DNA from: Phytoactinopolyspora endophytica
GTDB lineage: Bacteria > Actinomycetota > Actinomycetes > Jiangellales > Jiangellaceae
DNA: 28,705 nucleotides
Direction: 5' to 3'
Assembly: GCF_004138495.1 (NCBI RefSeq)
Contig: NZ_ML142859.1
Span: forward strand, 158,070 to 186,774
The translations under genes were made by a program, and so were the position numbers. The first letter of the stretch is position 1. Each line of letters starts with the position of its first letter. A model generated the notes under the pieces. The model saw only the letters and a list, made by a program, of their open reading frames with translations. It had not been told where the DNA came from and did not search any database. Below, in pieces: positions 15,954 to 24,484 of this stretch.

Positions 15954-17858
15954 TTAGTTCGGCCCGTTCTCATCCTGGAAGAAGCCGTTGGTGGCGCGCT
16001 GCACGGCCGGGTCTTGGAGCCACGCGTTGTAGGCGGCCAGCGCGCCCGGGTCGTTGACGATCTCGTCGAACGGGAGGATGCTCCCGCTGCTGTCGGTGAA
16101 TTCCCCGCCATAGCGCTCCTCGTAGAACTCCGGGTCGCCGTCCCAGGTGACCGTCCCGTCGTCGTACGGCTCGACCTCGGGATTGAGGTACGGAAGCTCG
16201 CTGTGCTCGATGCGCGCGTTGGCGTAGGTCCGCCACCGTTGGTGGTAGCCGAAGACGTCGGTCTCTAGTTCCTGGACCTCTTCCTCGTCCATATCCTCCA
16301 GCCAGCCGTTGACCAGGCCCCCGAGGATCTCTTGGGCCATCTCCTTGGGCATTCCGGTGATATCGTCGGCGGCACCCTTCGGGTCGAACCCGGCTCCGAT
16401 CAGCCAGTCGACCATGCCTTCGCGGAAGGCGTCTCTCTCTTCCTCGCTGGCCTCGCGTTCGTTGAGGACATCGTTCCAGTTCGTCAGGAACATGTCGGAC
16501 AACCGACCGGCGATGAAGCCGTCCCAGCCGCTGGCGTCGTGTGGTTCTTGCCGGCCGTTCTGGATATCCTGGACCTGGTTGTGAAAGAGCTCGAACGTGC
16601 GCGCCGAGCCCTCTTCGGATCGCATGCCCTCGGTGATGAACGCGTCCCAGACCTCGGGGTCGATCTGGTTGATCGGGGGCGTGCCGTCGTAGTCACCGAC
16701 GCCGGCTGGGGACGAGAAGGCGTACATGAAGTCGTCCCAGTAGTGCTCCGTCATGTCGACGAAGACCCCGCGCATCTCGTCCGTGAAGGGGAAGGGCTCC
16801 TCTAGCGAGCCGACGTTGGTGATCCAGGTGGCGGCGTTCTCCTGGGCCAGGTTCGGCTGGTCCTCGTCATAGATCTGCAGACGTCCATAGACTGCGTCCG
16901 CATCGACTGTGCCGGCCTTGACGAAGGCCGTCCATGCCTCGTTCCACTCGTCGGTGTCGGTGACCGGGCCAATGACCTGCGCCTGGTCCCAGATCTCGTC
17001 CGGGTGCGCGTGCATGTACTCGGCCGCCGCGCGTGGGTTCTTGCCCATGGCCGCGAACAGCCATGTGGCGCCCTCGCCGGTCACGATGTCGCCGATGTCA
17101 CCGTTGAGCGCATGGTCGGCGAACGCCACCATCGACTCGTAGTTCCAATGACCACCGTTGTCCATCACATACGCCATGCTGTCGAGCAGGTCGCTGTTAG
17201 GAATGTGGTATTCGTCCAGCGCCGAGTTCATCTCGTTCATGAACTCGGCGTCGTAGTCGATCCGGAAGCTGGCGGTGGCGAAGACGGTCGAGAGCGCATC
17301 GGTTGCGCCCTCGGGAAGGTCATCGCCCGTGGTGTTCGGTGTCATGAGCAGGAGGGCGCGGTCTTCGGCCGTGAGGTTGTTGACGAACGCCTCGGCGAAG
17401 TCGGGATCGTGCCCGTACTGCTCCAGCTGCTCCCAGACCTCATCGGGAATGTCGCCATCGGTCCCGTTGACCTGCTCCGCGAGCTCCCGGCCGGCCTCCT
17501 CGGCTTCCTCGACCGAGTCGAACAGGTCATTGAGGATGTCAGTGCCTTGCATCTCGAGCACACCGTCGGCGTCCCAGCCGCTGTTCTGGCGCTCGGCCAG
17601 CAGCTGAACCGCCAGGCTGTGCCGCCTGTGCATGTCCGGCATGATCTCCTCGAGGTCACTTTTTGCCTCGAGTAGCTTGTTCAAGTTGGACTTGTCGACG
17701 CCGAAGTAGCCGAAGTCGGACTCCAGGCCGGAAATGTGGTCGGTCAGCCCGGTCAGCGTCTTGTCGAGGTCATCGACGGCCTGCCCCAAGGCGTCGACGT
17801 CCATGGAACAATACTCGGGGCCGCTGCCGGCGCCTTCAGGGGTGTCTTCGTACGACAT
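15954..17858 (-). CDS. Large WXG/DUF6571-like protein, candidate T7SS substrate
   Basis: A 634-residue, strongly acidic, Trp-rich protein without signal peptide or membrane helix. The first about 130 residues are helical (DALGQAVDDLDKTLTGLTDH, SDLEEIMPDMHRRHSLAVQLLAE, SGWDADG at 93-99), like the N-terminal part of LXG/WXG effectors. GHDPDFAEAFVNNL at 149-162 resembles a motif seen in actinobacterial T7SS-linked proteins of the DUF6571 kind (from memory). The remaining about 450 residues are helical and aromatic, with no catalytic motif I recognise. ATG 17858 has AGGAG 8 bases upstream. It is the last gene of the minus-strand cluster, 50 bases after the Asp/Ser-rich gene. A secreted effector or structural surface protein is likely; no immunity gene is evident. 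Confidence 0.75.
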   Translation of the reverse strand: MSYEDTPEGAGSGPEYCSMDVDALGQAVDDLDKTLTGLTDHISGLESDFGYFGVDKSNLNKLLEAKSDLEEIMPDMHRRHSLAVQLLAERQNSGWDADGVLEMQGTDILNDLFDSVEEAEEAGRELAEQVNGTDGDIPDEVWEQLEQYGHDPDFAEAFVNNLTAEDRALLLMTPNTTGDDLPEGATDALSTVFATASFRIDYDAEFMNEMNSALDEYHIPNSDLLDSMAYVMDNGGHWNYESMVAFADHALNGDIGDIVTGEGATWLFAAMGKNPRAAAEYMHAHPDEIWDQAQVIGPVTDTDEWNEAWTAFVKAGTVDADAVYGRLQIYDEDQPNLAQENAATWITNVGSLEEPFPFTDEMRGVFVDMTEHYWDDFMYAFSSPAGVGDYDGTPPINQIDPEVWDAFITEGMRSEEGSARTFELFHNQVQDIQNGRQEPHDASGWDGFIAGRLSDMFLTNWNDVLNEREASEEERDAFREGMVDWLIGAGFDPKGAADDITGMPKEMAQEILGGLVNGWLEDMDEEEVQELETDVFGYHQRWRTYANARIEHSELPYLNPEVEPYDDGTVTWDGDPEFYEERYGGEFTDSSGSILPFDEIVNDPGALAAYNAWLQDPAVQRATNGFFQDENGPN

Positions 17859-17908
17859 ATCAATGACTCCTGGCCCGAAACAAGGACGTACTCAACCGAA
17901 TGCGAAGT

Positions 17909-19084
<1,176 letters not shown>

Positions 19085-19615
19085 CTAGACACCCATCCCA
19101 GTGTCGGCGGGCATGAAGACTTTGGGCTCGACATCCCCCGTGCTGCGGCGTCGTTCCAGCTCGGCTTCGATGATCTCGACGACGCGTTCGGCGGATTCAG
19201 TGGCTATCCGCGCGTTGTCTTCGAGTGCCAACGAGAACTCGTCGCCGCTCCTGCTCACCCAGGCGCCGTCCTCCATGGCTTGGAGGGCGGGCTTGAGGAT
19301 TGCCGCGCAGTCATCCGCGACGAGCTTCGCGCGTTCCAGCGCGAGCTCCAGCTCCTCCACGCTGACGCTGTCGTCCTCGGGGGGAACGATGTCGGGAGAT
19401 GGCAAATCTGGAGGCGGGATGTCCGAGGGTGGCGTGCCAGGTTCGTCGAGGTTCAACCTCTTGGGTCCGGTCCAGAGGTCGCCGTGCTCGGGATCGGTGT
19501 ACTGGTCTTCCCACCCGTCAGAGCCGTGATCACCGTCGGGGCCGGAAAGATCAGGCGTGTGGGCGTGATCCGGCCGAACATGCTGCTCAGTCGTCGGGCC
19601 ATCTGGCACGGACAT
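19085..19615 (-). CDS. Pro/Asp-rich protein with WXG-like helical hairpin
   Basis: A 176-residue protein. The first 82 residues are Pro/Asp/Gly-rich and probably unfolded. Residues about 84-157 form two predicted amphipathic helices (VEELELALERAKLVADD and LALEDNARIATESAERVVE) around a turn with W119 and G124 (GAWVSRSG), the overall shape of a WXG100 protein although the motif is stretched. No signal peptide. ATG 19615 has GGAAGGGG just upstream on the coding strand. Its stop abuts the start of the Asp/Ser-rich gene. It could be an Esx-like partner for that protein; this is inference from shape and position. Confidence 0.7.
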   Translation of the reverse strand: MSVPDGPTTEQHVRPDHAHTPDLSGPDGDHGSDGWEDQYTDPEHGDLWTGPKRLNLDEPGTPPSDIPPPDLPSPDIVPPEDDSVSVEELELALERAKLVADDCAAILKPALQAMEDGAWVSRSGDEFSLALEDNARIATESAERVVEIIEAELERRRSTGDVEPKVFMPADTGMGV

Positions 19616-19663
19616 GTCACCCCTTCCCGGATGGACAAATCAACTTGTAGCGTACAAGTTCCC

Positions 19664-20680
19664 TCATGAATTCACCGACGCCACGTTCGTCTGGTTCTCG
19701 GCGACCGGGATGTCGAAGACCGCGCTGGTGGTCTGCGGGTCGAGCTCGCCGCGCGGCTCGGCGTTGGCGAACCACTCGATGGTCCACAGGCTCTGAGCTG
19801 TCACCGGGGTGACCTGGCCGGGCTGGTTGGCGCTGGACCGGTTGAACGTCAGCGAGCAGCCGCTCGCGGCCTCGGGTGACCACTCGACACCCGTTCCGGC
19901 ACAGGTGACCGGATCCGCGGACGAGGCGGAGAAACTCATCGAGCTCAGCGCAGCTTCGGCGCGTGCGGTGTTGCCGCCGGCCTCGGCGTTGACCTCGAGC
20001 TGGACAGGCCCCTCGTCCAACCAGAGCCACGTGTCCACATTGACCAGGGTGGCACTGTCGCTCTCGCGCTGCGGGTTCCACGAGATCTCGGGATCTGGGA
20101 GCTCCATGTGGTCGTACGCGACGTCGACCAGGACCTCGGGTGGGACCGGCGGGACCGGAGGCTCCTCATCCACTTCGACGAAGACGGCGCCGTCGTAGTC
20201 GTCGAAGAACTCCTCGGTGTGGTCGAAGAACTCGTCGAGGTCTCCGTCGAAGTCGCCGCTGAAACATGCGCCGGCCCACCAGCGACCCTCGTCGTCATCC
20301 TTGTACTTCTCGTAGTCCTGGTACACCTCGTAGTCCTCGAACCCGTACTCGGGACGATCCCGCGGCGGCGGGTAGCCGCCCTCTTCGATCAGCTCGTAGT
20401 ACTCCTTGCCGGTGAGGGTGGGGATGTAGCGGCAGGCCGGTAACACCCACACGGTCTCGGCTGGGATCTCGAACCGACCGTCCTCGCCGTCCGTCGTCCC
20501 GGAACCCCACACGGTGATGCTCACGCCGCCGTCCTCGGCGTCGGCGTCGCTGCCACCGCCGTCCGGCGACGAGCAGCCACCGCGGCCGCATGCCGGCGCC
20601 ATCTCGGATCCGCTGGCCGGAGCCGTCCCGGCGAGGAACGGCAGGACGAGCAGCGCCGCGACAGATGCGGACCTCAGCAC
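19664..20680 (-). CDS. Secreted protein of unknown function
   Basis: A 338-residue protein with a Sec-type signal peptide (LRSASVAALLVLPFLAGTAPASG). Cysteine pairs follow (CGRGGC and later single Cys). The middle is Tyr/Asp/Glu-rich (YGFEDYEVYQDYEKYKDDD). The C-terminal half has VLVDVAYDHMELPDPEISWNP and NVDTWLWLDEG, an order I associate with actinobacterial secreted proteins that sit beside a small NTF2-like lipoprotein, exactly the partner here. The GTG start at 20680 overlaps the lipoprotein stop by 7 bases and has GGAGGA upstream. It lies 48 bases before the WXG-like gene. No enzymatic motif is visible. Confidence 0.78.
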   Translation of the reverse strand: MLRSASVAALLVLPFLAGTAPASGSEMAPACGRGGCSSPDGGGSDADAEDGGVSITVWGSGTTDGEDGRFEIPAETVWVLPACRYIPTLTGKEYYELIEEGGYPPPRDRPEYGFEDYEVYQDYEKYKDDDEGRWWAGACFSGDFDGDLDEFFDHTEEFFDDYDGAVFVEVDEEPPVPPVPPEVLVDVAYDHMELPDPEISWNPQRESDSATLVNVDTWLWLDEGPVQLEVNAEAGGNTARAEAALSSMSFSASSADPVTCAGTGVEWSPEAASGCSLTFNRSSANQPGQVTPVTAQSLWTIEWFANAEPRGELDPQTTSAVFDIPVAENQTNVASVNS

Positions 20681-21354
20681 ACTTCCTCCTCCGAGATCTC
20701 CTCATCTGTGACCTGCCAGCCCACCTCGGTCCGGTTGAGCTCGGCGGTGCCGATGGTCCTGGGAAGCTCCTCAACGCCGTCGGCGGGGCGCTCGCCGTCG
20801 TCGTCGATGATGATGAGCTCGGAGGCGTCGAGACAGAAGCCGATGGCGACGACGTTCTCCGACGCGCCCTCGACGTAGGGCTCGATGGTCACCTCGCCGC
20901 CATACGTGATGCCATTCTGCCGCTGATACTCGAGCGAGCCCTTGAGCCTGTCGATCCGCGGTTGCGCGGCGAGCCCACGAATCCTTTCGCTGAGCTCGAC
21001 CTCGCGGAGAGACCAGTACCACTCCACGTTGTAGTTCGTGAACACGTCCAGCGCCTCGGCAGCGGCATTGCCCGCGATCTCTTCGGGCATAATCACGGTC
21101 ACGCCGGCCTCGTCGAAGACGCGGACGTGCGGTCCCGGGGATTGGGCCGGGCTGTCTTCGGCCGTCGGCTCTGTAGAGGCACCGCCCTCGTCGGAGGTCG
21201 ACTCCGAGCGAGGCGATGGTGACTCGCTGCTCGCCGGTGCGGATGTTGGTGTGTCTGGTTCGGTTTCGAGCCCTTGAGGTTCTTCACCGCCGGATGCGCA
21301 GGCAGAGAGAACTACCACCAGGGCAGCGCTGACCGCCCACATGCGCGCGTCCAT
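20674..21354 (-). CDS. NTF2-like lipoprotein
   Basis: A 226-residue protein with signal peptide MWAVSAALVVVLSAC and lipobox L-S-A-C, followed by a Ser/Thr/Pro/Glu-rich spacer of about 50 residues that would reach through the wall. The folded part (EALDVFTNYNVEWYWSLREV, RIDRLKGSLEYQRQNGITYGG, VVAIGFCLDASELIIIDDDG) follows the helix-then-sheet order of NTF2-like actinobacterial lipoproteins. ATG 21354 has AGGAG 4 bases upstream; an in-frame ATG at 21342 is an alternative that keeps the signal peptide. It is first in the minus-strand cluster and overlaps the next gene, so it probably marks the promoter end of that operon. Confidence 0.8.
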   Translation of the reverse strand: MDARMWAVSAALVVVLSACASGGEEPQGLETEPDTPTSAPASSESPSPRSESTSDEGGASTEPTAEDSPAQSPGPHVRVFDEAGVTVIMPEEIAGNAAAEALDVFTNYNVEWYWSLREVELSERIRGLAAQPRIDRLKGSLEYQRQNGITYGGEVTIEPYVEGASENVVAIGFCLDASELIIIDDDGERPADGVEELPRTIGTAELNRTEVGWQVTDEEISEEEVC

Positions 21355-21393
21355 CCGGCTCCTTGAGGTGAGGGATCCGTGTGACGTCGAGTC

Positions 21394-21421
21394 ATGCTAC
21401 CGGTGACTGGGGTCGTTTCAC
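21394..21421 (-). promoter_or_regulatory. Candidate promoter of the minus-strand surface cluster
   Basis: On the complement, GTGAAA (21421-21416) and TAGCAT (21399-21394) are 16 bases apart, a weak -35 with a TAnnnT -10. Initiation near 21388 would leave about 33 bases before ATG 21354. The site is in the 83-base gap after ndk and would drive the five genes down to 15954. Read-through from ndk is also possible, since no strong terminator is seen between them. Confidence 0.3.
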
Positions 21422-21437
21422 ACCCGCCATTTGCGGC

Positions 21438-21848
21438 TCAGGAGAGCTCGGGGAACCAGAGCGCCAGCTCTCGCTTGGCCGAGTCGGGGGAGTCCGAGGC
21501 GTGGACCAGGTTCTCCGACTTGGACATCGACAGGTCACCGCGGATTGTGCCTGGTGAGGCCGCGCGGCTGTCAGTGGCGCCGTTCATCTGGCGGACCACG
21601 TCGATAGCCTGGTCACCTTCGAGAACGAGGGCGACCAGCGGCCCACCGGTGATGAACTCGCGGAGCCCTGGGTAGAACGGCTTGTCGACATGCTCGGCGT
21701 AGTGGGCATCCGACAACGCGGAATCGATGACGCGTCGCTGTAGCGCGACGATCGTCAGACCCTTGCGCTCGTAACGAGAGAGAATCTCTCCGACCAGGCC
21801 ACGCCGCACGGCGTCGGGTTTGATCAGGACAAGCGAGCGCTCGGACAC
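21438..21848 (-). CDS. ndk: Nucleoside diphosphate kinase
   Basis: A 136-residue enzyme that transfers phosphate from NTP to NDP through a phospho-histidine, balancing nucleotide pools in the cytoplasm. It has SLVLIKPDAVRRGLVGEI at the N-terminus, GGPLVALVLEG, the RQMNGATDSRAASPGTIRGD block, and the active-site H116 in NLVHASDSPDSA. Length equals that of typical bacterial Ndk when GTG 21848 is the start; an ATG at 21887 would add 13 residues (MYVITHSPPGVAA) not typical of the family. Arg and Gly residues of the nucleotide site are present. The neighbours usual in actinobacteria (valS, folC, mreB) are not seen. Confidence 0.96.
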   Translation of the reverse strand: MSERSLVLIKPDAVRRGLVGEILSRYERKGLTIVALQRRVIDSALSDAHYAEHVDKPFYPGLREFITGGPLVALVLEGDQAIDVVRQMNGATDSRAASPGTIRGDLSMSKSENLVHASDSPDSAKRELALWFPELS

Positions 21849-21903
21849 GGCTGCGACCCCCGGGGGACTGTGAGTGATGACGTACATGGCAACAGACGTA
21901 TGA

Positions 21904-21909
21904 ATCCTA
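21904..21909 (-). promoter_or_regulatory. Candidate -10 element for ndk
   Basis: TAGGAT on the complement (21909-21904) fits TAnnnT and would start RNA near 21897, about 50 bases before GTG 21848. A convincing -35 is not visible. Such an early start would argue for GTG 21848 rather than ATG 21887. Confidence 0.25.
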
Positions 21910-22058
21910 CCGGTGCCGGCCGACCGATCACGCGGCGGCCGCATCCTCTTCACCGGGAGCGGTGACGTACATATCTCGCTGTCGCGGAGTGCCCAGACGA
22001 CGTTGTAACCCAAGCCGGTCCTTGCGACTGGTGGTGAGTCGTCCCGTCAACCGTCCCG

Positions 22059-22064
22059 TAGCAT
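22059..22064 (+). promoter_or_regulatory. Candidate -10 element for the radical SAM gene
   Basis: TAGCAT at 22059-22064 fits TAnnnT and lies 41 bases before ATG 22105. It sits just after two copies of CGTCCCGT (22040-22047 and 22052-22059, offset 12), which could be a regulator site covering the promoter. No clear -35. Confidence 0.25.
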
Positions 22065-22104
22065 GGGAGGTTGTCCTCATCGTCCTTACGGAGTTGCACT
22101 TCTC

Positions 22105-24027
22105 ATGTCCGTCGAATCGTTGTTTCCGCGGCTGGAGCCGCTGCTGTCCCAGGTCAGCAAGCCGATTCAATATGTGGGCGGCGAGCTCAACGCCGTTGTC
22201 AAGCCGTGGGATGAATCAGAGGTCCGTTGGGCGCTGATGTATCCGGACGCCTACGAGGTGGGTCTTCCGAACCAGGGTGTCCAGATTCTTTACGAGGTGC
22301 TGAACGAGCGCGAGGGCGTGCTCGCCGAGCGCACGTACTCGGTCTGGCCGGACCTTGAGGCGCTCATGCGGGAGCACGGCATCGGCCAGTTCACGGTCGA
22401 CGCGCACCGTCCCGTCGTCGCGTTCGACCTGTTCGGGATCTCGTTCGCGACGGAGCTCGGTTACACGAACCTGCTGACGGCGCTGGATCTCGCCGGCATC
22501 CCGCTGGAAGCGTCGGACCGGGACGAACGGCATCCGGTGGTGATCGCGGGCGGCCATGCGGCGTTCAACCCGGAGCCGATCGCCGACTTCGTCGACGCGG
22601 CCGTGCTCGGCGACGGCGAGGAGGTGGCGCTGGCGATCACCGAGGTGGTCCGCGAATGGAAGGCGGAGGGCAGTCCCGGCGGACGGGACGAGCTGCTGTT
22701 CCGGCTCGCCGCCGGCGGTGGTGTCTACGTGCCGAAGTTCTACGACGTCAGCTACCTTCCGGACGGCCGGATCGACGCAGTGGTGCCGAATCGTGCTGAC
22801 GTGCCGGGGCGGATCCACAAGCACACGGTGATGGACCTGGACAGCTGGCCGTACCCGCGTAAGCCGCTGGTTCCGCTGGCGGAGACGGTCCATGAGAGGT
22901 ACAGCGTCGAGATCTTCCGCGGCTGCACCCGGGGCTGCCGGTTCTGCCAGGCGGGCATGATCACCCGGCCGGTCCGTGAGCGGTCCATCACCGCCATCGG
23001 GGACATGGTGAAGAGCGGGGTGGAGAACTCCGGCTTCGAGGAGGTCGGGCTGCTCTCCCTGTCCAGCGCGGACCACAGCGAGATCGGTGAGGTGGCGAAA
23101 GGGCTCGCGGACCGGTACGAGGGGACCAACACCTCGCTCTCGCTCCCGTCCACGCGAGTCGACGCCTTCAACGTGACACTCGCCGACGAGCTGTCCCGCA
23201 ACGGCCGCCGCTCCGGGCTGACCTTCGCTCCGGAAGGCGGCACTGAGCGGATGCGTAAGGTCATCAACAAGATGGTCAGCGAGGACGATCTGATCAAGAC
23301 AGTCGCCGCTGCATACGGCAGTGGCTGGCGCCAGGTCAAGCTCTACTTCATGTGCGGGCTGCCGACCGAGACCGACGACGACGTGCTGGCCATCGCCGAC
23401 CTCGCGAAGAAGGTGATCGCCAAGGGACGCGAAGTCTCCGGTCGCAAGGACATCCGGTGCACGGTGTCGATCGGGGGGTTCGTCCCGAAGCCCCACACAC
23501 CGTTCCAATGGGCCGGGCAGACTCCCCATGAGACCGTCGACTCGCGGCTGCTCAAGCTGCGGGACGCGATCCGGTCGGATCGTACGTACGGCAAGGCCAT
23601 CGGGTTGCGCTACCACGAAGGCAAACCCAGCATGGTGGAAGGCCTGCTCTCCCGCGGCGATCGGCGAGTCGGGCGCGTGATCCGTGCCGCCTGGGAGGAC
23701 GGTGCCCGGTTCGACGGCTGGACGGAGCACTTCTCCTTCGAACGCTGGGTCTCGTCCGCTCAGCGCGCGCTCGCCGGTGAGCCGGTCGATCTGGACTGGT
23801 ACACCACACGTGAGCGCGGCCACGACGAGGTGCTTCCGTGGGACCATCTCGACTCCGGCCTTGACCGCGAATGGCTGTGGGAAGACTGGCAGGACGCGCT
23901 CGACGAGGTCGAGGTCGACGACTGCCGGTGGACCCCCTGCTTCGACTGCGGCGTCTGCCCGCAGATGGGCACGGAGATCCAGACCGGCCCGACGGGCCGG
24001 AAGCTTCTCCCGCTGACCGTCGCCTGA
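22105..24027 (+). CDS. B12-binding-type radical SAM protein, TIGR03960 family
   Basis: A 640-residue protein. The N-terminal part (ALMYPDAYEVGLPNQGVQILYEVLNE) is the B12-binding-like domain of this family. The radical SAM cluster motif is CTRGCRFC with C274, C278 and C281, which bind a 4Fe-4S cluster used to cleave S-adenosylmethionine. GGTERMRKVINKMVSEDDL and KLYFMCGLPTETDDDV are further radical SAM segments. The C-terminus has C612, C615 and C618 (CFDCGVCPQMG), a possible second cluster or metal site. The family's reaction is not firmly known; it normally has a DUF2344/TIGR03936 partner next door, absent here. ATG 22105 was chosen (GGAG at 22090-22093); an upstream ATG at 22063 lacks family-like sequence. 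Confidence 0.9.
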   Translation: MSVESLFPRLEPLLSQVSKPIQYVGGELNAVVKPWDESEVRWALMYPDAYEVGLPNQGVQILYEVLNEREGVLAERTYSVWPDLEALMREHGIGQFTVDAHRPVVAFDLFGISFATELGYTNLLTALDLAGIPLEASDRDERHPVVIAGGHAAFNPEPIADFVDAAVLGDGEEVALAITEVVREWKAEGSPGGRDELLFRLAAGGGVYVPKFYDVSYLPDGRIDAVVPNRADVPGRIHKHTVMDLDSWPYPRKPLVPLAETVHERYSVEIFRGCTRGCRFCQAGMITRPVRERSITAIGDMVKSGVENSGFEEVGLLSLSSADHSEIGEVAKGLADRYEGTNTSLSLPSTRVDAFNVTLADELSRNGRRSGLTFAPEGGTERMRKVINKMVSEDDLIKTVAAAYGSGWRQVKLYFMCGLPTETDDDVLAIADLAKKVIAKGREVSGRKDIRCTVSIGGFVPKPHTPFQWAGQTPHETVDSRLLKLRDAIRSDRTYGKAIGLRYHEGKPSMVEGLLSRGDRRVGRVIRAAWEDGARFDGWTEHFSFERWVSSAQRALAGEPVDLDWYTTRERGHDEVLPWDHLDSGLDREWLWEDWQDALDEVEVDDCRWTPCFDCGVCPQMGTEIQTGPTGRKLLPLTVA

Positions 24028-24484
24028 CGCGCAGGACCGTGCCGTAGCGGACAAATTTGACGTCCTCCCATTGTGACGTCTCACCTGGTGCTTTCCTCGC
24101 CGCTGCCCGTCGGTGGCTCGCCCTGACGATGGCGATGCACACGGTATGGGCCGATCGTGTGCGATACTCGACAGTGGTTGGGCGGAACCTACCGCTCAAT
24201 CCGGCGACGTTCTCGCCGACGTCCATGGGGCGCTCGGCACGGTGGCAACGAGCCGATGTTCAGCCGCGAGGCGGTGTGCCAACAGCGCAGACCGCCGGCG
24301 CGGCGACATTGTGGCGCGGCCTCCGACGCATATGCCGGTGAACGTGGTTGATTACAGGCTTCTCCGTCGGCGAGTGATGTTCGCATCAGGCCGGCGCCAG
24401 ACAGAGCCCGTGCACGGTGGCAGCGCTCACGCGAACGTGCGGATGCCGCGCCGCCGGGCCCGGGGTTGACGGGAGTATACGTAT
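24028..24484 (+). other. 457-base intergenic region before RNase E/G, possible long rne leader
   Basis: No convincing gene: open frames here are Arg-rich and unlike known families, and none resembles DUF2344. Visible signals are TGACGTC twice (24058-24064 and 24074-24080, offset 16), an extended -10 TGC-GATACT at 24160-24168 with no good -35, GGGAG at 24471-24475 as ribosome site for ATG 24485, and the palindrome TATACGTATA at 24476-24485 touching that ATG. A transcript from the -10 would have a leader of about 310 bases. RNase E genes of other bacteria have long leaders used for autoregulation, so that is a plausible role here. Confidence 0.4.

Noticed and set aside
23984..24000. Perfect 7-bp hairpin CCGGCCC-GAC-GGGCCGG as terminator
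   Set aside because: It lies inside the radical SAM coding end with a 3-base loop and no T-run; such stems are common by chance in this GC range.
22216..24084. Long open frame of about 620 codons on - opposite the radical SAM gene
   Set aside because: Composition is that of a complement-strand shadow, while the + frame has the CxxxCxxC motif and C-terminal cysteines.
24028..24484. Possible remnant of the DUF2344/TIGR03936 gene
   Set aside because: None of the frames shows the expected RFTSH or GFNPHP-like segments.
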